From contig NZ_CP083985.1 in NCBI RefSeq assembly GCF_020172665.1, positions 1,518,147 to 1,582,146 on the forward strand: a stretch of DNA of 64,000 nucleotides, written 5' to 3'. Positions within the stretch are counted from its first letter, which is position 1, and each line of letters opens with the position of its first letter. The notes under the pieces are model-generated. The model had not been told where the DNA came from and searched no databases. It was given only the letters and a program-made list of their open reading frames with translations. The stretch comes from [Mycobacterium] zoologicum. Lineage in GTDB: Bacteria; Actinomycetota; Actinomycetes; Mycobacteriales; Mycobacteriaceae. Both the position numbers and the translations under genes were made by a program. Of the stretch, positions 31,967-42,365 are shown piece by piece.

Positions 31967-34585
31967 ATGATCCAGTGGGGGCAGCCGTCGGTGCCCGTCG
32001 TTGCACCAGGCATGGCGCCGTCACCCGCGCCGCCCATCGCGCCGCGCCGCAGGGGCGGACCGCGCGGGCCGGTGTTCCTGGGCTCGAACATCGTGATCCT
32101 GGGCTGGCTGGTCGTCGCGGTGACGCTGTTGCTGGCGCACGACGCGATTGCGCACCCGATCTGGCTGCCGGTACATGCCCTGCTGCTCGGTGCGGCTACC
32201 AACGCGATCGTCATCTGGTCGGGACACTTCACCCCGACCCTGTGCCGGGTGCCCGACCCGCCGCACTGGCACCTGGTGGCCAAGCTGGCGGTGCTCAACA
32301 CCGGCGTGATCGCCGCGCTCGGCGGTGTCGCCCTGGGTGCCATGGCGCTGACCGGTCTCGGTGGGGCGGTGGTGGCCGTGGTCGCCGTCGCCCACGGCGT
32401 CGAGCTGTTCGGCATGAAGAAGAAGGCGCTGTCCGCGCGCTTCGACTACCTGATCAGCTTCTACCTGGCCGCGCTGACGGCGCTGCTGATCGGATCGGCC
32501 GTCGGCGCGGCGATGGCGCTGGGCTTCAACGACGTTGCCACGTGGTATCCGCGGTTGTGGACCACCCACGTGCACGTCATGCTCTACGGCTGGATCGGGC
32601 TGACCGTGGTGGGCACGCTTTTCACCCTGTGGCCCACCACAATCCGAGAGAAGATCACCGACCGCAGCTATGCGATGGCACATCGGGCGCTGCCGGTGCT
32701 GGCGGCCGGACTGGGTGTGGCCGTGGTGGGCCTGCTGGCCGGCAGCTGGTGGGTGACGGTCGCGGGGCTGGCCGGCTACGCGGCAGGCGTCGTCGTCGCC
32801 GTCGTCGGGCTGTGGCCGGGCCGCAGCTTCACCGGCTCGGCGGCCTGGATGATGGTCGGCGCGATCTGCTGGCTCGGAATCGCGGTGGTGGTCGAGGCGG
32901 TCGGCCTGATCGCGGCTCGATCCACCGAGGGGTTGCCGGCATTCGTCGAGCACACCCTGTTGCCGCTGCTGGCGGTGGGCTTCGTCGCCCAGATCCTGAT
33001 GGGTGCGTTGAGCCAACTGCTGCCGGTTCTGGTGGCCCACGGCCCGCCGATACGCAAGGCCGCCATCGCCTATCTGGACCAGGGCTGGCAGGTGCGGGTG
33101 GGCGCGATCAACGTCGCCGTGCCGCTGGTGGCCGGGCCGTGGCACGGCGTGGTCCCGGTGATCGGCTGGGTGCTGGCCGCCGTCGCGGTCGCCGGATTCC
33201 TGCTGTTAGCCCTTCGGCTGGCGCTGCCGGTGGCGCTGCGTGGACCCCTAGACCCCGAGGCAATGAGGTCGCATCCGAAGGCGGTGACGGCCGGGGTTGC
33301 GGTGGCGTCGCTGGTGGCGGTCTCCGCGGCGCTGGCGCTGGGAATGGGCGCCCCGGCACCGTCGGGGGCAGCGGCCGTCTCCGGTGCGGCCCACACCGTC
33401 GAGGTGACGTTGAACAACATGCGCTTCTCGCCGGACGTCATCGACGTGCCGGCCGGAACCCGGCTGGTGCTGCGGGTCACCAACGCCGACGGACTGCCGC
33501 ACGACCTGCGAGTGGACACCGGCGAACACACCCCGCGGCTGACCCGCGGCCAGACCGCGGTGCTCGATCTCGGTGTGGTGCAACAAGACCGGGACGTGTG
33601 GTGCGATGTACCCGGCCATAAGGCCGCGGGCATGACGATGACGATTCACGCCGTCGGCGGCGTCCCGCGGCATGAGCATTCCGGCGGCGGGCATGGCGGC
33701 AGTACGCCCGCACCGATGACTCTGGATCTGGCCGCCGATCCGTCGCCGGGCTGGACGCCCCACGACGCGGTGCTGGCTCCGGCTACCCCCGGTGTGCATC
33801 GGGTGGAGTTGCGCGCCATCGACCGGGAACTGGAGGTCGCGCCCGGCCGCCGCGAGGTCCGCTGGACATTCGGCGGCGTCGAACCGGCACCGACGCTGCA
33901 CGGCAAGGTCGGCGACACCTTCGAGATCACCCTCATCAACGACGCGACCATGGGCCACGGCATCGACTTTCACGCCGGCGCGCTCGCCCCCGACCAACCG
34001 ATGCGCACGCTGAATCCGGGGGAGCGCCTCGTCTACCGGTTCACCGCGCGCCGGGCCGGGGCGTGGCTGTACCACTGCAGCACACCGCCGATGACCCTGC
34101 ACATCGCCAACGGCATGTACGGCGCGGTGATCATCGACCCGCCCGGCCTGCCGCCGGTCGACCGGGAGTACGCGCTGGTCGGCGCCCAGCTGTACGCGGG
34201 CCCGCCGGACGGCGACGCCAAGCCCGCCGCGATCCGCGCCGGGCAGCCCGACGGCTGGATGTTCAACGGCACCGCAGCGCAGTACATGCACGCCCCGCTA
34301 TCGGCTCGCACCGGTGAGCGGGTGCGGGTCTGGGTCGTCAACGCCGGGCCGGGCGACTCGCTCGCCTTCCATGTCGTCGGGACCCAGTTCGACACCGTCT
34401 ACAAGGAAGGCGCCTGGCTGCTGCGCCCGAACGATCCCGGTGGGTCCCAGGCACTGGATCTCGCTCCCGCCCAAGGCGGCTTCGTCGAGATGACCTTCCC
34501 CGAGCCGGGCCACTACCCGTTCATGGATCACGACATGCGGCACGCCGAGAACGGGGCGCACGGCATCTTCGAGGTCTCGGGGTAG
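31967..34585 (+). CDS. Membrane-anchored multicopper oxidase, NirK-like
   Basis: 872 aa with three parts. Residues ~35-470 form about ten or more membrane helices (LGSNIVILGWLVVAVTLLLA, HVHVMLYGWIGLTVVGTLF). A cupredoxin domain (~476-560) has copper-ligand-like residues in GLPHDLRVD and WCDVPGHKAAGM. A two-domain oxidase (~570-872) has MGHGIDFHAG, AWLYHCSTPPMTLHIANGM (type 1 Cys-His-Met) and HYPFMDHDMRHAENGAHG near the end. The oxidase part resembles copper nitrite reductases and three-domain laccases. The extra cupredoxin could pass electrons to or from the membrane part. It is a lone gene between sulfotransferase and bkdA. Confidence 0.8.
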   Translation: MIQWGQPSVPVVAPGMAPSPAPPIAPRRRGGPRGPVFLGSNIVILGWLVVAVTLLLAHDAIAHPIWLPVHALLLGAATNAIVIWSGHFTPTLCRVPDPPHWHLVAKLAVLNTGVIAALGGVALGAMALTGLGGAVVAVVAVAHGVELFGMKKKALSARFDYLISFYLAALTALLIGSAVGAAMALGFNDVATWYPRLWTTHVHVMLYGWIGLTVVGTLFTLWPTTIREKITDRSYAMAHRALPVLAAGLGVAVVGLLAGSWWVTVAGLAGYAAGVVVAVVGLWPGRSFTGSAAWMMVGAICWLGIAVVVEAVGLIAARSTEGLPAFVEHTLLPLLAVGFVAQILMGALSQLLPVLVAHGPPIRKAAIAYLDQGWQVRVGAINVAVPLVAGPWHGVVPVIGWVLAAVAVAGFLLLALRLALPVALRGPLDPEAMRSHPKAVTAGVAVASLVAVSAALALGMGAPAPSGAAAVSGAAHTVEVTLNNMRFSPDVIDVPAGTRLVLRVTNADGLPHDLRVDTGEHTPRLTRGQTAVLDLGVVQQDRDVWCDVPGHKAAGMTMTIHAVGGVPRHEHSGGGHGGSTPAPMTLDLAADPSPGWTPHDAVLAPATPGVHRVELRAIDRELEVAPGRREVRWTFGGVEPAPTLHGKVGDTFEITLINDATMGHGIDFHAGALAPDQPMRTLNPGERLVYRFTARRAGAWLYHCSTPPMTLHIANGMYGAVIIDPPGLPPVDREYALVGAQLYAGPPDGDAKPAAIRAGQPDGWMFNGTAAQYMHAPLSARTGERVRVWVVNAGPGDSLAFHVVGTQFDTVYKEGAWLLRPNDPGGSQALDLAPAQGGFVEMTFPEPGHYPFMDHDMRHAENGAHGIFEVSG

Positions 34586-34614
34586 TTCAGGCAATAGCGG
34601 CGACGCGCCGAGCG

Positions 34615-34659
34615 TGCGGTTTGGTACGCGGCACGCGCCTGGCGGCCTACCAAACCGCA
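34615..34659. terminator. Long inverted repeat after the multicopper oxidase gene
   Basis: TGCGGTTTGGTA (34615-34626) and TACCAAACCGCA (34648-34659) make a 12-bp stem 30 bp after the stop. No T-tract. It is either a terminator-like hairpin or a dispersed palindrome. The rest of this 160-bp gap holds the bkdA ribosome site AAGGAGG at 34736-34742. Confidence 0.5.
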
Positions 34660-34747
34660 CATTCGACGAACAGCCACGCCGAATCAGATCACCGAGGTCC
34701 CCGCGCGACAGCTGGCATAATGAGAGCAGCGTCACAAGGAGGCTCGC

Positions 34748-35842
34748 ATGGGCCAGCTGCCAGGCATTACCGGTCCGCAGGTCGACCTCGACCCTGTGCA
34801 GCTGATCGGGCCCGACGGCGCTCCCACCGGCGAGCAACGCTACAGCCGGAACCTCCCCGAAGAGACCCTGAGCTGGCTCTACGAGCAGATGGTGCTCACC
34901 CGTGAGCTCGATGTCGAACTGGTCAACCTGCAGCGGCAGGGAGAGTTGGCGCTGTATGCGTCCTGCCGCGGCCAGGAGGCGGCGCAGGTCGGCGCCACGG
35001 CACCGCTGCACAAGACCGACTGGCTGTTCCCGCAGTACCGCGAACTGGGGGTCTTCCTCACCCGGGGCATTCCGGCCTGGCACGTCGCGGCCGCCTGGCG
35101 CGGAACCTGGAACGGCGGCCTGGAGTTCACCGCGAAGAACTGTGCACCCATCTGCGTTCCGATCGGCACCCAGGCACTGCACGCGGTCGGTGCGGCGATG
35201 GCCGCGCAGCGCCTCGACGAACACTCCGCCACCGTCGCGTTCGTCGGCGACGGCGCCACCAGCGAGGGCGACGTCCACGAGGCGCTCAACTTCGCCGCGG
35301 TGTTCGCCGCCCCGTGTGTGTTCTACGTGCAGAACAACCAGTGGGCCATCTCGGTACCGCTGCACAAGCAGACCACCGCACCGACGCTGGCGCACAAGGC
35401 GATCGGCTACGGCATGCCCGGCATCCGGGTGGACGGCAATGATCCACTGGCCTGCTACGCGGTGATGGCCGAGGCGGCCGAGCGGGCCCGCAACGGCGGC
35501 GGGCCGACATTGATCGAGGCCGTCACCTACCGGCTCGGCCCGCACACCACCTCCGATGACCCGACCCGTTACCGCAGCAGTGCCGAGGTCGAACAGTGGG
35601 CCGCATTGGATCCGATCCCGCGTTACCGGGCCTACCTGAACAACATCGGGATCTGGTCGCAGCGCCTACAGGACCGGCTCGACGCACGGGCCAAGCGGCT
35701 GCGCACCGAATTAAGGGAGGCCACCGTCGGCGCCGGCGACATCGACGTCGAGGAGGTCTTCACCGCGGTGTTCGCCGAGATCACCCCGGAACTGCAGCAG
35801 CAGCGACGCGCGCTGCACGCCGAATTGGCCAGGGAGCGCTGA
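34748..35842 (+). CDS. bkdA: Branched-chain 2-oxoacid dehydrogenase E1 alpha
   Basis: 364 aa. Thiamine-diphosphate motif: [33 protein letters not shown] (GDG...NN). The phosphorylation-loop-like segment [16 protein letters not shown] is typical of branched-chain E1 alpha. With BkdB it decarboxylates the keto-acids of Leu, Ile and Val. ATG 34748 has AAGGAGG six bases upstream. The stop overlaps bkdB. It corresponds to Rv2497c. Confidence 0.94.
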   Translation: MGQLPGITGPQVDLDPVQLIGPDGAPTGEQRYSRNLPEETLSWLYEQMVLTRELDVELVNLQRQGELALYASCRGQEAAQVGATAPLHKTDWLFPQYRELGVFLTRGIPAWHVAAAWRGTWNGGLEFTAKNCAPICVPIGTQALHAVGAAMAAQRLDEHSATVAFVGDGATSEGDVHEALNFAAVFAAPCVFYVQNNQWAISVPLHKQTTAPTLAHKAIGYGMPGIRVDGNDPLACYAVMAEAAERARNGGGPTLIEAVTYRLGPHTTSDDPTRYRSSAEVEQWAALDPIPRYRAYLNNIGIWSQRLQDRLDARAKRLRTELREATVGAGDIDVEEVFTAVFAEITPELQQQRRALHAELARER

Positions 35843-36891
35843 TGACCCAGATCCTGGAGCCGCCCACCCGGCCGGAAACACCGTCGGCCCAACCCCGCAA
35901 CGGCGCGACCACCGGCCAGCTGACCATGGTGGCCGCGCTCAACCAGGCGCTGCGCGACGCGATGGACGCCGATCGACGAGTCCTGGTGTTCGGCACCGAC
36001 GTCGGCGTGCAGGGCGGGGTGTTCCGGGTGACCGAAGGCCTGACCGAAACCTTCGGAGAACAACGCTGTTTCGACACGCCGCTGGCCGAATCCGCGGTGA
36101 TCGGCATCGCCATCGGCATGGCGGTCCGCGGATTCGTTCCGGTGCCGGAGATCCAGTTCGACGGGTTCAGCTACCCTGCCCTGGATCAGGTGGTCAGCCA
36201 CCTGGCCAAGTACCGGACCCGAACCCGCGGCGCGGTGCCCATGCCGGTCACCGTGCGCATTCCGTCGTTCGGGGGAATCGGTGCCGCCGAACATCATTCG
36301 GAGTCCACCGAGACCTACTGGGCGCACACCGCCGGCCTGAAGGTGGTGGTCCCCGCCGACCCGTCGGATGCGTACTGGCTGCTGCGGCACGCCATCGCCA
36401 CTCCCGACCCGGTGATGTTCTTAGAACCCAAGCGACGGTACTGGGTCCGCGGGGCCGTGGACACCGAACACCCCGCGCCGGGCATCGGGTGCGCCGCGGT
36501 GCGCCGTTCCGGTACCGACGTCACGGTGCTCACCTACGGCGGCGGGGTGGCGACCGCACTGTCGGCTGCGGAGATCGCCGCCCAAGAACACGGGTGGAGC
36601 CTGGAGGTCGTCGACCTGCGCTCGCTGGTCCCGCTCGACTTCGACACCGTCGCGGCATCGGTGCGCCGCACCGGGCGGTGTGTGGTGTTGCACGAGGGCC
36701 CGCGCAACCTCGGCTACGGGGCCGAGCTGGCGGCGCGCATCTCCGAGGAACTGTTCTACGAGTTGGAGGCACCGGTCTTGCGCGCCAGTGGTTTCGACAC
36801 CCCCTATCCACCGGCGCGGCTGGAACGGCTCTGGTTGCCCGGGCCGGACCGGCTGTTGGACCTCGTCCAGCGCGTCCTGGAGCTGCCATGA
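35842..36891 (+). CDS. bkdB: Branched-chain 2-oxoacid dehydrogenase E1 beta
   Basis: 349 aa from ATG 35842 (TGATG junction with bkdA); the longer open frame upstream is a shadow. Motifs: [40 protein letters not shown] (TPP-site Glu), [25 protein letters not shown]. It completes the E1 heterotetramer. The four-base overlap with bkdC implies coupled synthesis of the complex. Rv2496c equivalent. Confidence 0.94.
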   Translation: MTQILEPPTRPETPSAQPRNGATTGQLTMVAALNQALRDAMDADRRVLVFGTDVGVQGGVFRVTEGLTETFGEQRCFDTPLAESAVIGIAIGMAVRGFVPVPEIQFDGFSYPALDQVVSHLAKYRTRTRGAVPMPVTVRIPSFGGIGAAEHHSESTETYWAHTAGLKVVVPADPSDAYWLLRHAIATPDPVMFLEPKRRYWVRGAVDTEHPAPGIGCAAVRRSGTDVTVLTYGGGVATALSAAEIAAQEHGWSLEVVDLRSLVPLDFDTVAASVRRTGRCVVLHEGPRNLGYGAELAARISEELFYELEAPVLRASGFDTPYPPARLERLWLPGPDRLLDLVQRVLELP

Positions 36892-38042
36892 GCGCCCAGA
36901 CGTTCGCCGTCCCCGATCTCGGCGAGGGCCTCGAAGAGGTGATCCTGACCAAGTGGAACGTCGCCGTGGGCGATCAGGTGGAGCTCAATGCGGTGCTGTG
37001 CACCGTAGAGACGGCCAAAGCCGAGGTGGAGATCCCCAGTCCGTTCGCCGGACGGGTGCTCGAGCTGGGCGGTGCCGAAGGTGCCGTGCTTGCCGTCGGG
37101 GCGCCCCTGGTGTGCATCGACACCGACGCCGACGGGCGCACACCGGTTCTGGTCGGCTACGGGGCCGACGACGCCTTCGACACCAGCCGCCGCACCTGCA
37201 CCGCCAGCGGGCGGCCCAAGGCCAAACCGGCCGCCCGAAAGCTCGCCGCCGAACTGGGAGTCGACCTGAACGCTGTGGCGCCGGGCCCCGGCGGGGTGAT
37301 CACCGCCGACGGTGTGCGGGCAGCCGCCGGCAGCCGCAATACCGAGGTCGACGAACATCCGGTGACGCCGGTCCAGGCCGCGATGGCGAAGCGGATGACG
37401 CTGTCCCGCAGCAGTATTCCCGATGCGCACGCCAGCGTGCAGGTGGACTGCGTCAACCTCCTGCAGCTTAGCGATCGCCTCGCCGCCACGTCGGGCCAGA
37501 CGGCGATCACTCCGTTCGTGCTGACGCTGCGGCTGCTGATCGTCGTCCTGCGAAGGCATCCGGTGCTCAACGCGACCTGGATCGACGCGGCCGAGGGGCC
37601 ATCGATCCGCACCCACCACGCGATACACCTGGGCTTCGGAGTGGCCGCGCCCCGCGGCCTGCTGGTGCCGGTGGTGTTCGACGCCGACCGCAAAACCACC
37701 AGAGAGCTGGCCGATGAGGTGGCGCGGCTGATCGCCGGGGCGCGGGCCGGCACGCTGGCGCCCACCGAGCTACAGGGTTCGACGTTCACGGTGTCCAACT
37801 TCGGCGCACTCGGAATCGACGACGGCGTGCCGGTGATCAACTACCCCGAAGCGGCCATCCTGGGCATGGGCTCGCTCAAACCACGCCCGGCGGCCGTCGG
37901 TGACACCGTCGTGGTCCGTCCGCAGATGAGGCTGACCTGCGCGTTCGACCATCGGGTGGCCGACGGCGCCCAGGTTGCCGAATTCCTTTGTGCGCTACGG
38001 GATCTGATCGAGAACCCGGATACCGCGCTGCTGGATCTGTAG
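36888..38042 (+). CDS. bkdC: Branched-chain 2-oxoacid dehydrogenase E2
   Basis: 384 aa from ATG 36888. Lipoyl domain at 1-80 with the modified lysine at about residue 44 ([14 protein letters not shown]). A peripheral-subunit-binding domain lies around 105-140 ([20 protein letters not shown]). The catalytic acyltransferase domain ends in [17 protein letters not shown], with the active His and Asp. It transfers the branched acyl group to CoA. No E3 gene is present here; the cell-wide Lpd is presumably shared. Rv2495c equivalent. Confidence 0.94.
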   Translation: MSAQTFAVPDLGEGLEEVILTKWNVAVGDQVELNAVLCTVETAKAEVEIPSPFAGRVLELGGAEGAVLAVGAPLVCIDTDADGRTPVLVGYGADDAFDTSRRTCTASGRPKAKPAARKLAAELGVDLNAVAPGPGGVITADGVRAAAGSRNTEVDEHPVTPVQAAMAKRMTLSRSSIPDAHASVQVDCVNLLQLSDRLAATSGQTAITPFVLTLRLLIVVLRRHPVLNATWIDAAEGPSIRTHHAIHLGFGVAAPRGLLVPVVFDADRKTTRELADEVARLIAGARAGTLAPTELQGSTFTVSNFGALGIDDGVPVINYPEAAILGMGSLKPRPAAVGDTVVVRPQMRLTCAFDHRVADGAQVAEFLCALRDLIENPDTALLDL

Positions 38043-38043
38043 C

Positions 38044-38808
38044 TCAGCTGCGCCGGGCGGCGGCAAGCCGGGCCGCGAACTCCGGTGACTCGACACTGGC
38101 CGCCTGCGGGCCGAGTTCGGTGCGCTTGGCGAACTCGTGCTGCTCGCCCTCGATGGCACCGGGACTCGCGGTGGCCCGCATCGTGGCCTTGGTCGCCAGC
38201 ACCACATCGCGCGGCGCTGATGCGGGGCCGGCGGCCAGGTCCAGCGCCGCGGCCACCGCGTCGTCGCTGACCTGCAGGGCCAGCCCGTGCCGCACCGCTG
38301 CGTCGGCGTCGAAGCGCATGCCGAACAACAGCGCGGCGCGAGCCACCTGCGGCCCCACCGACCTGTTCAGCATCCAGGTGGCGCCGCCACCCGGATGGAT
38401 ACCGAGCTTCTGGAAGCGGGCGTCGAACAGTGCTGCGGGACCCGCGATCCGGACGTCGGCCGCCAGAGCCAGGTTGAGGCCCGCGCCCACGGCGGCGCCG
38501 TTGACCGCGGCGATGGTGGGCAGCGTGCACTGTGCGACCGCCATGAAGCCGTCGTAGAGTGCCAGCAACCCGTCCTCGGTGGCGGCGCCCAGCGCCGATA
38601 GGTCCGCGCCGGCACAGAACGCCCGGCCGGCGCCGGTGACCACCACGGCGTGTACATCGGGATCGGATTCGGCGCGCTGCACGGCGGCGCGCAGTTGCGC
38701 CGACATCGTGGCGGTGACCGCATTGCGGCGATCGGGATCGTTGACGGTGATCAACGCCACCCGGCCGGTGACGCTGTACAGGACGAGATCAGGTGACGTC
38801 ATCACCAT
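38044..38808 (-). CDS. echA14: Enoyl-CoA hydratase/isomerase
   Basis: 254-aa crotonase-fold protein convergent to bkdC with one base between stops. Oxyanion loop: [21 protein letters not shown]; second glycine motif [25 protein letters not shown]. The catalytic Glu pair of classical hydratases is not clear (the second position falls in [12 protein letters not shown]), so it may be an isomerase or act on an unusual substrate. The name follows synteny with Rv2486. Confidence 0.82.
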   Translation of the reverse strand: MVMTSPDLVLYSVTGRVALITVNDPDRRNAVTATMSAQLRAAVQRAESDPDVHAVVVTGAGRAFCAGADLSALGAATEDGLLALYDGFMAVAQCTLPTIAAVNGAAVGAGLNLALAADVRIAGPAALFDARFQKLGIHPGGGATWMLNRSVGPQVARAALLFGMRFDADAAVRHGLALQVSDDAVAAALDLAAGPASAPRDVVLATKATMRATASPGAIEGEQHEFAKRTELGPQAASVESPEFAARLAAARRS

Positions 38809-38829
38809 ATTGTTTGACGCGCGAGCCGG

Positions 38830-38919
38830 TCAGGCGACGAAGTAGATGACCACGGCAGATATCACCACCAGGGCAACCATGAAGGCGGTGTACAGGAAGA
38901 TCGTACGTTCGTGACTCAT
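38830..38919 (-). CDS. 29-aa single-helix membrane peptide
   Basis: ATG 38919 encodes MSHERTIFLYTAFMVALVVI followed by SAVVIYFVA and a stop. It is one clean transmembrane helix with a short charged start. It sits between echA14 and tRNA-Arg on the same strand. Its size and composition resemble small membrane proteins that modulate transporters or oxidases; no partner is evident. Confidence 0.5.
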   Translation of the reverse strand: MSHERTIFLYTAFMVALVVISAVVIYFVA

Positions 38920-38939
38920 CCGCTCACCCTATCCTGATG

Positions 38940-39013
38940 CGCCCCCGGCAGGACTCGAACCTGCGACCACAAGATTAGAAGTCATGTGCTCTATCCACCT
39001 GAGCTACGGAGGC
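38940..39013 (-). tRNA. tRNA-Arg (TCT)
   Basis: Minus-strand cloverleaf: acceptor GCCTCCG/CGGGGGC with a G.T pair at 4-69, D-arm GCTC..GAGC, anticodon loop ACTTCTAAT (anticodon TCT, reading AGA), T-arm GCAGG-TTCGAGT-CCTGC. CCA is not encoded. The ~290 bp between it and the next gene hold no supported gene. Confidence 0.95.
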
Positions 39014-39303
39014 AATCCGGACCCAGTTTATCCGCCGCGGGTGGCGTATCGGCGGCGACTGAGCAATGCCGTGTCCGGCCGTTTCATGCGGCGGTCCCAG
39101 CTTCGGCTCTCCTTCGTCGAGCCTCGCTGAACCGCCGGTTCCAATTCAGCGCGCCAACAAGTTGTTTCGTTTTGCCGCACGGCGGCCGTTTCTGGGAAAT
39201 CGGTAACCTTCGCAATGGGCAAACAACTAGCGTTGAATGGTGCGCGTGAAGAGTGTGAATCAGGAGGGGCGCGTGGTGGAGGCTGCGGAACCGGGAGCTT
39301 CAC

Positions 39304-40752
39304 ATGGGTGACCTCGTCGACGCGGCCGGCCTGCCCACCGAACTCGGTGCCGTCGACTACCTGCTGCATCGAGGTGAGGCCAATCCGCGCACCCGCTCGG
39401 GGATCATGGGTCTGGAACTGCTCGACACCACACCGGACTGGGATCGCTTCCGGGGCCTGTTCGAGAACGTCTCGCGCCGGGTGCTGCGGCTGCGCCAGAA
39501 GGTGGTGGTGCCCACCCTGCCGACCGCCGCGCCGCGCTGGGTGGTCGACCCCGATTTCAACCTGGATTTCCACGTCCGCCGCATCCGGGTACCCGAACCC
39601 GGGGGATTGCGTGAGGTACTCGACCTCGCCGAGGTGAGTCTGCAGTCCCCACTGGACATTCAGCGGCCACTGTGGGCGGCCACCCTGGTCGAGGGACTGG
39701 CCGGCGGGCGGGCCGCCACCTTGCTGCACCTGAGCCATGCCGTCACCGACGGGGTGGGCAGCGCCGCGATGTTCGGCCAGATCTATGACCTGGAACGCGA
39801 TCCGCCGGCCCGCGAACTGCCGCCGCAACCGGTCCCGCAGGACCTGACCGCGGGCGACCTGATGCGCGACGGCATCAACCACCTGCCGGCCGCGGTGCTC
39901 GGCGGCACCCGGGACGCGTTGATCGGCGTGCTGTCGATGGCCACCCGAACGGTTCGCGACCCGTTGGGCGCGGTGGCCGGTGCCATCGACTACGCGCGGT
40001 CGGGTGCGCGGGTGATGGCCCAGGCGGCCGAGCCGTCGCCGCTGTTGCGCCGGCGCAGTCTGAGCAGCCGCACCCAGGCGATCGACATCCGGCTGTCGGA
40101 TCTGCACCGGGCGGCCAAAGCCGGCGGTGGATCGATCAACGACGCCTATCTGGCCGCGCTGTCCGGTGCGCTGGGCCGCTACCACCGGGCGCTGGGGGTG
40201 CCCATCGCCACGCTGCCGATGGCGATCCCGGTGAACCTGCGTGCCGAGGCGGACCCGGCCGGAGGCAATCGATTCACCGGGGTGAACCTGGCCGCCCCGG
40301 TCGGCGTCATCGACCCGGTGGAGCGGATCAAGCGGATCCGTGCGCAGATGACGCAGCGCCGCGACGAGCCCGCGATGGACGTGATCGGGTCCATCGCACC
40401 GTTGCTGAGCGTGTTCCCGTCTCCGGTGCTGGAGAAGATGACCGAATCGGTGGTCGCCGCCGACGTGCAGGCCAGCAACGTGGCGTTCTATCCGGGTGAG
40501 ACGTTCATCGCCGGAGCGAAGGTGTTGCGGCACTACGGAATCGGTCCACTGCCTGGGGTGGCGATGATGGTGGTGCTGATCTCGCGCGGTGGCGAGTGCA
40601 GCATCACGGTCCGTTACGACCGCGCCGCGGTGCGCGACGAGAACCTGTTCACCCGTTGCCTGGTCGAGGGATTCGACGAGGTGCTCGCAATGGCCGGTGA
40701 ACCCGCCCCGCACTGCGTGGCGGCATCCTTCGACCCGGGGGTGCGGCCATGA
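39304..40752 (+). CDS. Wax ester synthase/diacylglycerol acyltransferase
   Basis: 482 aa, Rv2484c-like WS/DGAT. The active-site motif HHxxxDG reads SHAVTDG at residues 144-150: the catalytic second His and the DG are kept, the first His is Ser. Downstream NDAYLAALSGALGRYHRALG and MAIPVNLRAEADPAGGNRF (PLW/ND motifs) are intact. It should esterify diacylglycerol or fatty alcohols with acyl-CoA. It opens a coupled lipid operon with PlsC and PlsB, which make its glycerolipid precursors. Confidence 0.88.
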   Translation: MGDLVDAAGLPTELGAVDYLLHRGEANPRTRSGIMGLELLDTTPDWDRFRGLFENVSRRVLRLRQKVVVPTLPTAAPRWVVDPDFNLDFHVRRIRVPEPGGLREVLDLAEVSLQSPLDIQRPLWAATLVEGLAGGRAATLLHLSHAVTDGVGSAAMFGQIYDLERDPPARELPPQPVPQDLTAGDLMRDGINHLPAAVLGGTRDALIGVLSMATRTVRDPLGAVAGAIDYARSGARVMAQAAEPSPLLRRRSLSSRTQAIDIRLSDLHRAAKAGGGSINDAYLAALSGALGRYHRALGVPIATLPMAIPVNLRAEADPAGGNRFTGVNLAAPVGVIDPVERIKRIRAQMTQRRDEPAMDVIGSIAPLLSVFPSPVLEKMTESVVAADVQASNVAFYPGETFIAGAKVLRHYGIGPLPGVAMMVVLISRGGECSITVRYDRAAVRDENLFTRCLVEGFDEVLAMAGEPAPHCVAASFDPGVRP

Positions 40753-42365
40753 GCGACGACCGCACGCCGCCGCCGCGGGACATGCGTCTACCCGGATCGG
40801 TGGCCGAGATCGCGGCCAGCCCACCGGGCCCGAAGATCGGCGCTTTCTTCGACCTCGACGGCACTCTGGTGGCCGGCTTCACCGCGGTCATCCTCACCCG
40901 CGAGCGGTTTCGCAGCCGCGACATGGGGTTGGGGGAGTTGTTCGGCATGATCCAGGCCGGGCTCAACCACCAGCTCGGCCGCATCGAGTTCGAAGACCTC
41001 ATCACCGCCGCGTCTTCCGCGTTGCGCGGGCGTTCGATCACCGACCTCGACGAGATCGGCGAGCGGCTGTTCGTCCAGAAGATCGCCAAGCGGATCTACC
41101 CGGAGATGCGCGAAGTGGTCCGGGCGCACCAGGCGCGCGGTCACACCGTGGTGCTCAGTTCTTCGGCGCTGACCATTCAAGTCGAGCCGGTGGCCCGTTT
41201 CCTGGGCATCACCAACACCCTCACCAACGCATTCGTGACCGATGAGGACGGTGCGCTCACCGGGGAGGTGGTGGAGCCGATCCTGTGGGGGCCGGGGAAA
41301 GCCGCAGCGGTACAGAAGTTCGCCGCGGCCAACGGCATCGACCTGCAGGACAGCTACTTCTACGCCGACGGCGACGAGGACGTCGCGCTGATGCACCTGG
41401 TGGGCAACCCGCGGCCGACCAACCCCGAGGGCAAGATGGCCTCGGTGGCCCGCAAGCGGGGCTGGCCGATCCTGCAGTTCTCCAGCCGGGGCAGCAGTGT
41501 GGTCGGTCAGCTGCGCAACCTGGCCGGCCTCGGGTCAATGGTTCCCGTCGGTGCGGGGGCGATCGGACTGGGCCTGCTCAGTGGCAGCCGGCGCCGCGGC
41601 GTCAACTTCTTCACCGCGTTCTTCCCGCACCTGCTGTTGACTCTGAACGGCGTGCGGCTCAACGTGATCGGCAAGGAGAATCTCACCGCGACCCGGCCGG
41701 CGGTGTTCATCTTCAACCACCGCAATCAGGTCGACCCGGTCATCAGCGCATCGCTGGTGCGCGACAACTGGGTCAGTGTCGGCAAGAAGGAACTCGAACG
41801 AGACCCGATCGCCGGCCCGCTGGGCAAGCTCACCGAGATGGTGTTCATCGACCGCGACGACGCAGCCGCCGCGGTGGAGTCCCTGCACGACGTCGAAGAA
41901 CGCGCCAAGCGAGGCCTGTCGGTGGTGATCGCACCGGAGGGCACCCGGAACGACACCACCGAGGTGGGGCCGTTCAAGAAGGGGCCGTTCCGGATCGCGA
42001 TGGCCGCCGGAATCCCGATCGTCCCGATCGTGATCCGCAACGCCGAGGTGGTCGCCGCCCGGGACTCGATCAGCGTCAACCCCGGAACCGTGGATGTCGC
42101 AGTGTTTCCGGCGATCTCGGTTGAAGACTGGACAGTGGACAATCTCAACGAGCGGATCGCCGAGGTGCGCCAGCTCTACCTCGACACCCTGGCCGACTGG
42201 CCGGTCGACGAGCTGCCGGAGTGGAAGGTCAAGCCCGCCAAGAGAACTCCGGCCAAGAAGGCGCCTGCCAAGAAGGCGCCTGCCAAGAAGGCGGCCGTCA
42301 AGAAGGCTCCGGCTAAGAAAGTGCCGGCCAAGAAGGCGCAGCCCAACCCGAAGGGGCGGCCGTGA
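40749..42365 (+). CDS. plsC: HAD phosphatase-acyltransferase fusion
   Basis: 538 aa, Rv2483c-like. The N-terminal half is a SerB/HAD hydrolase: [12 protein letters not shown] (Asp35, Asp37), [29 protein letters not shown]. The C-terminal half is a PlsC 1-acylglycerol-3-phosphate acyltransferase: FNHRNQVDP (~321-329, HX4D) and VIAPEGTRN (~393). A Lys/Ala/Pro repeat tail ([15 protein letters not shown], about 500-530) resembles histone-like tails. One polypeptide may therefore acylate lysophosphatidate and dephosphorylate the product. ATG overlaps the WS/DGAT stop. Confidence 0.9.
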   Translation: MSDDRTPPPRDMRLPGSVAEIAASPPGPKIGAFFDLDGTLVAGFTAVILTRERFRSRDMGLGELFGMIQAGLNHQLGRIEFEDLITAASSALRGRSITDLDEIGERLFVQKIAKRIYPEMREVVRAHQARGHTVVLSSSALTIQVEPVARFLGITNTLTNAFVTDEDGALTGEVVEPILWGPGKAAAVQKFAAANGIDLQDSYFYADGDEDVALMHLVGNPRPTNPEGKMASVARKRGWPILQFSSRGSSVVGQLRNLAGLGSMVPVGAGAIGLGLLSGSRRRGVNFFTAFFPHLLLTLNGVRLNVIGKENLTATRPAVFIFNHRNQVDPVISASLVRDNWVSVGKKELERDPIAGPLGKLTEMVFIDRDDAAAAVESLHDVEERAKRGLSVVIAPEGTRNDTTEVGPFKKGPFRIAMAAGIPIVPIVIRNAEVVAARDSISVNPGTVDVAVFPAISVEDWTVDNLNERIAEVRQLYLDTLADWPVDELPEWKVKPAKRTPAKKAPAKKAPAKKAAVKKAPAKKVPAKKAQPNPKGRP

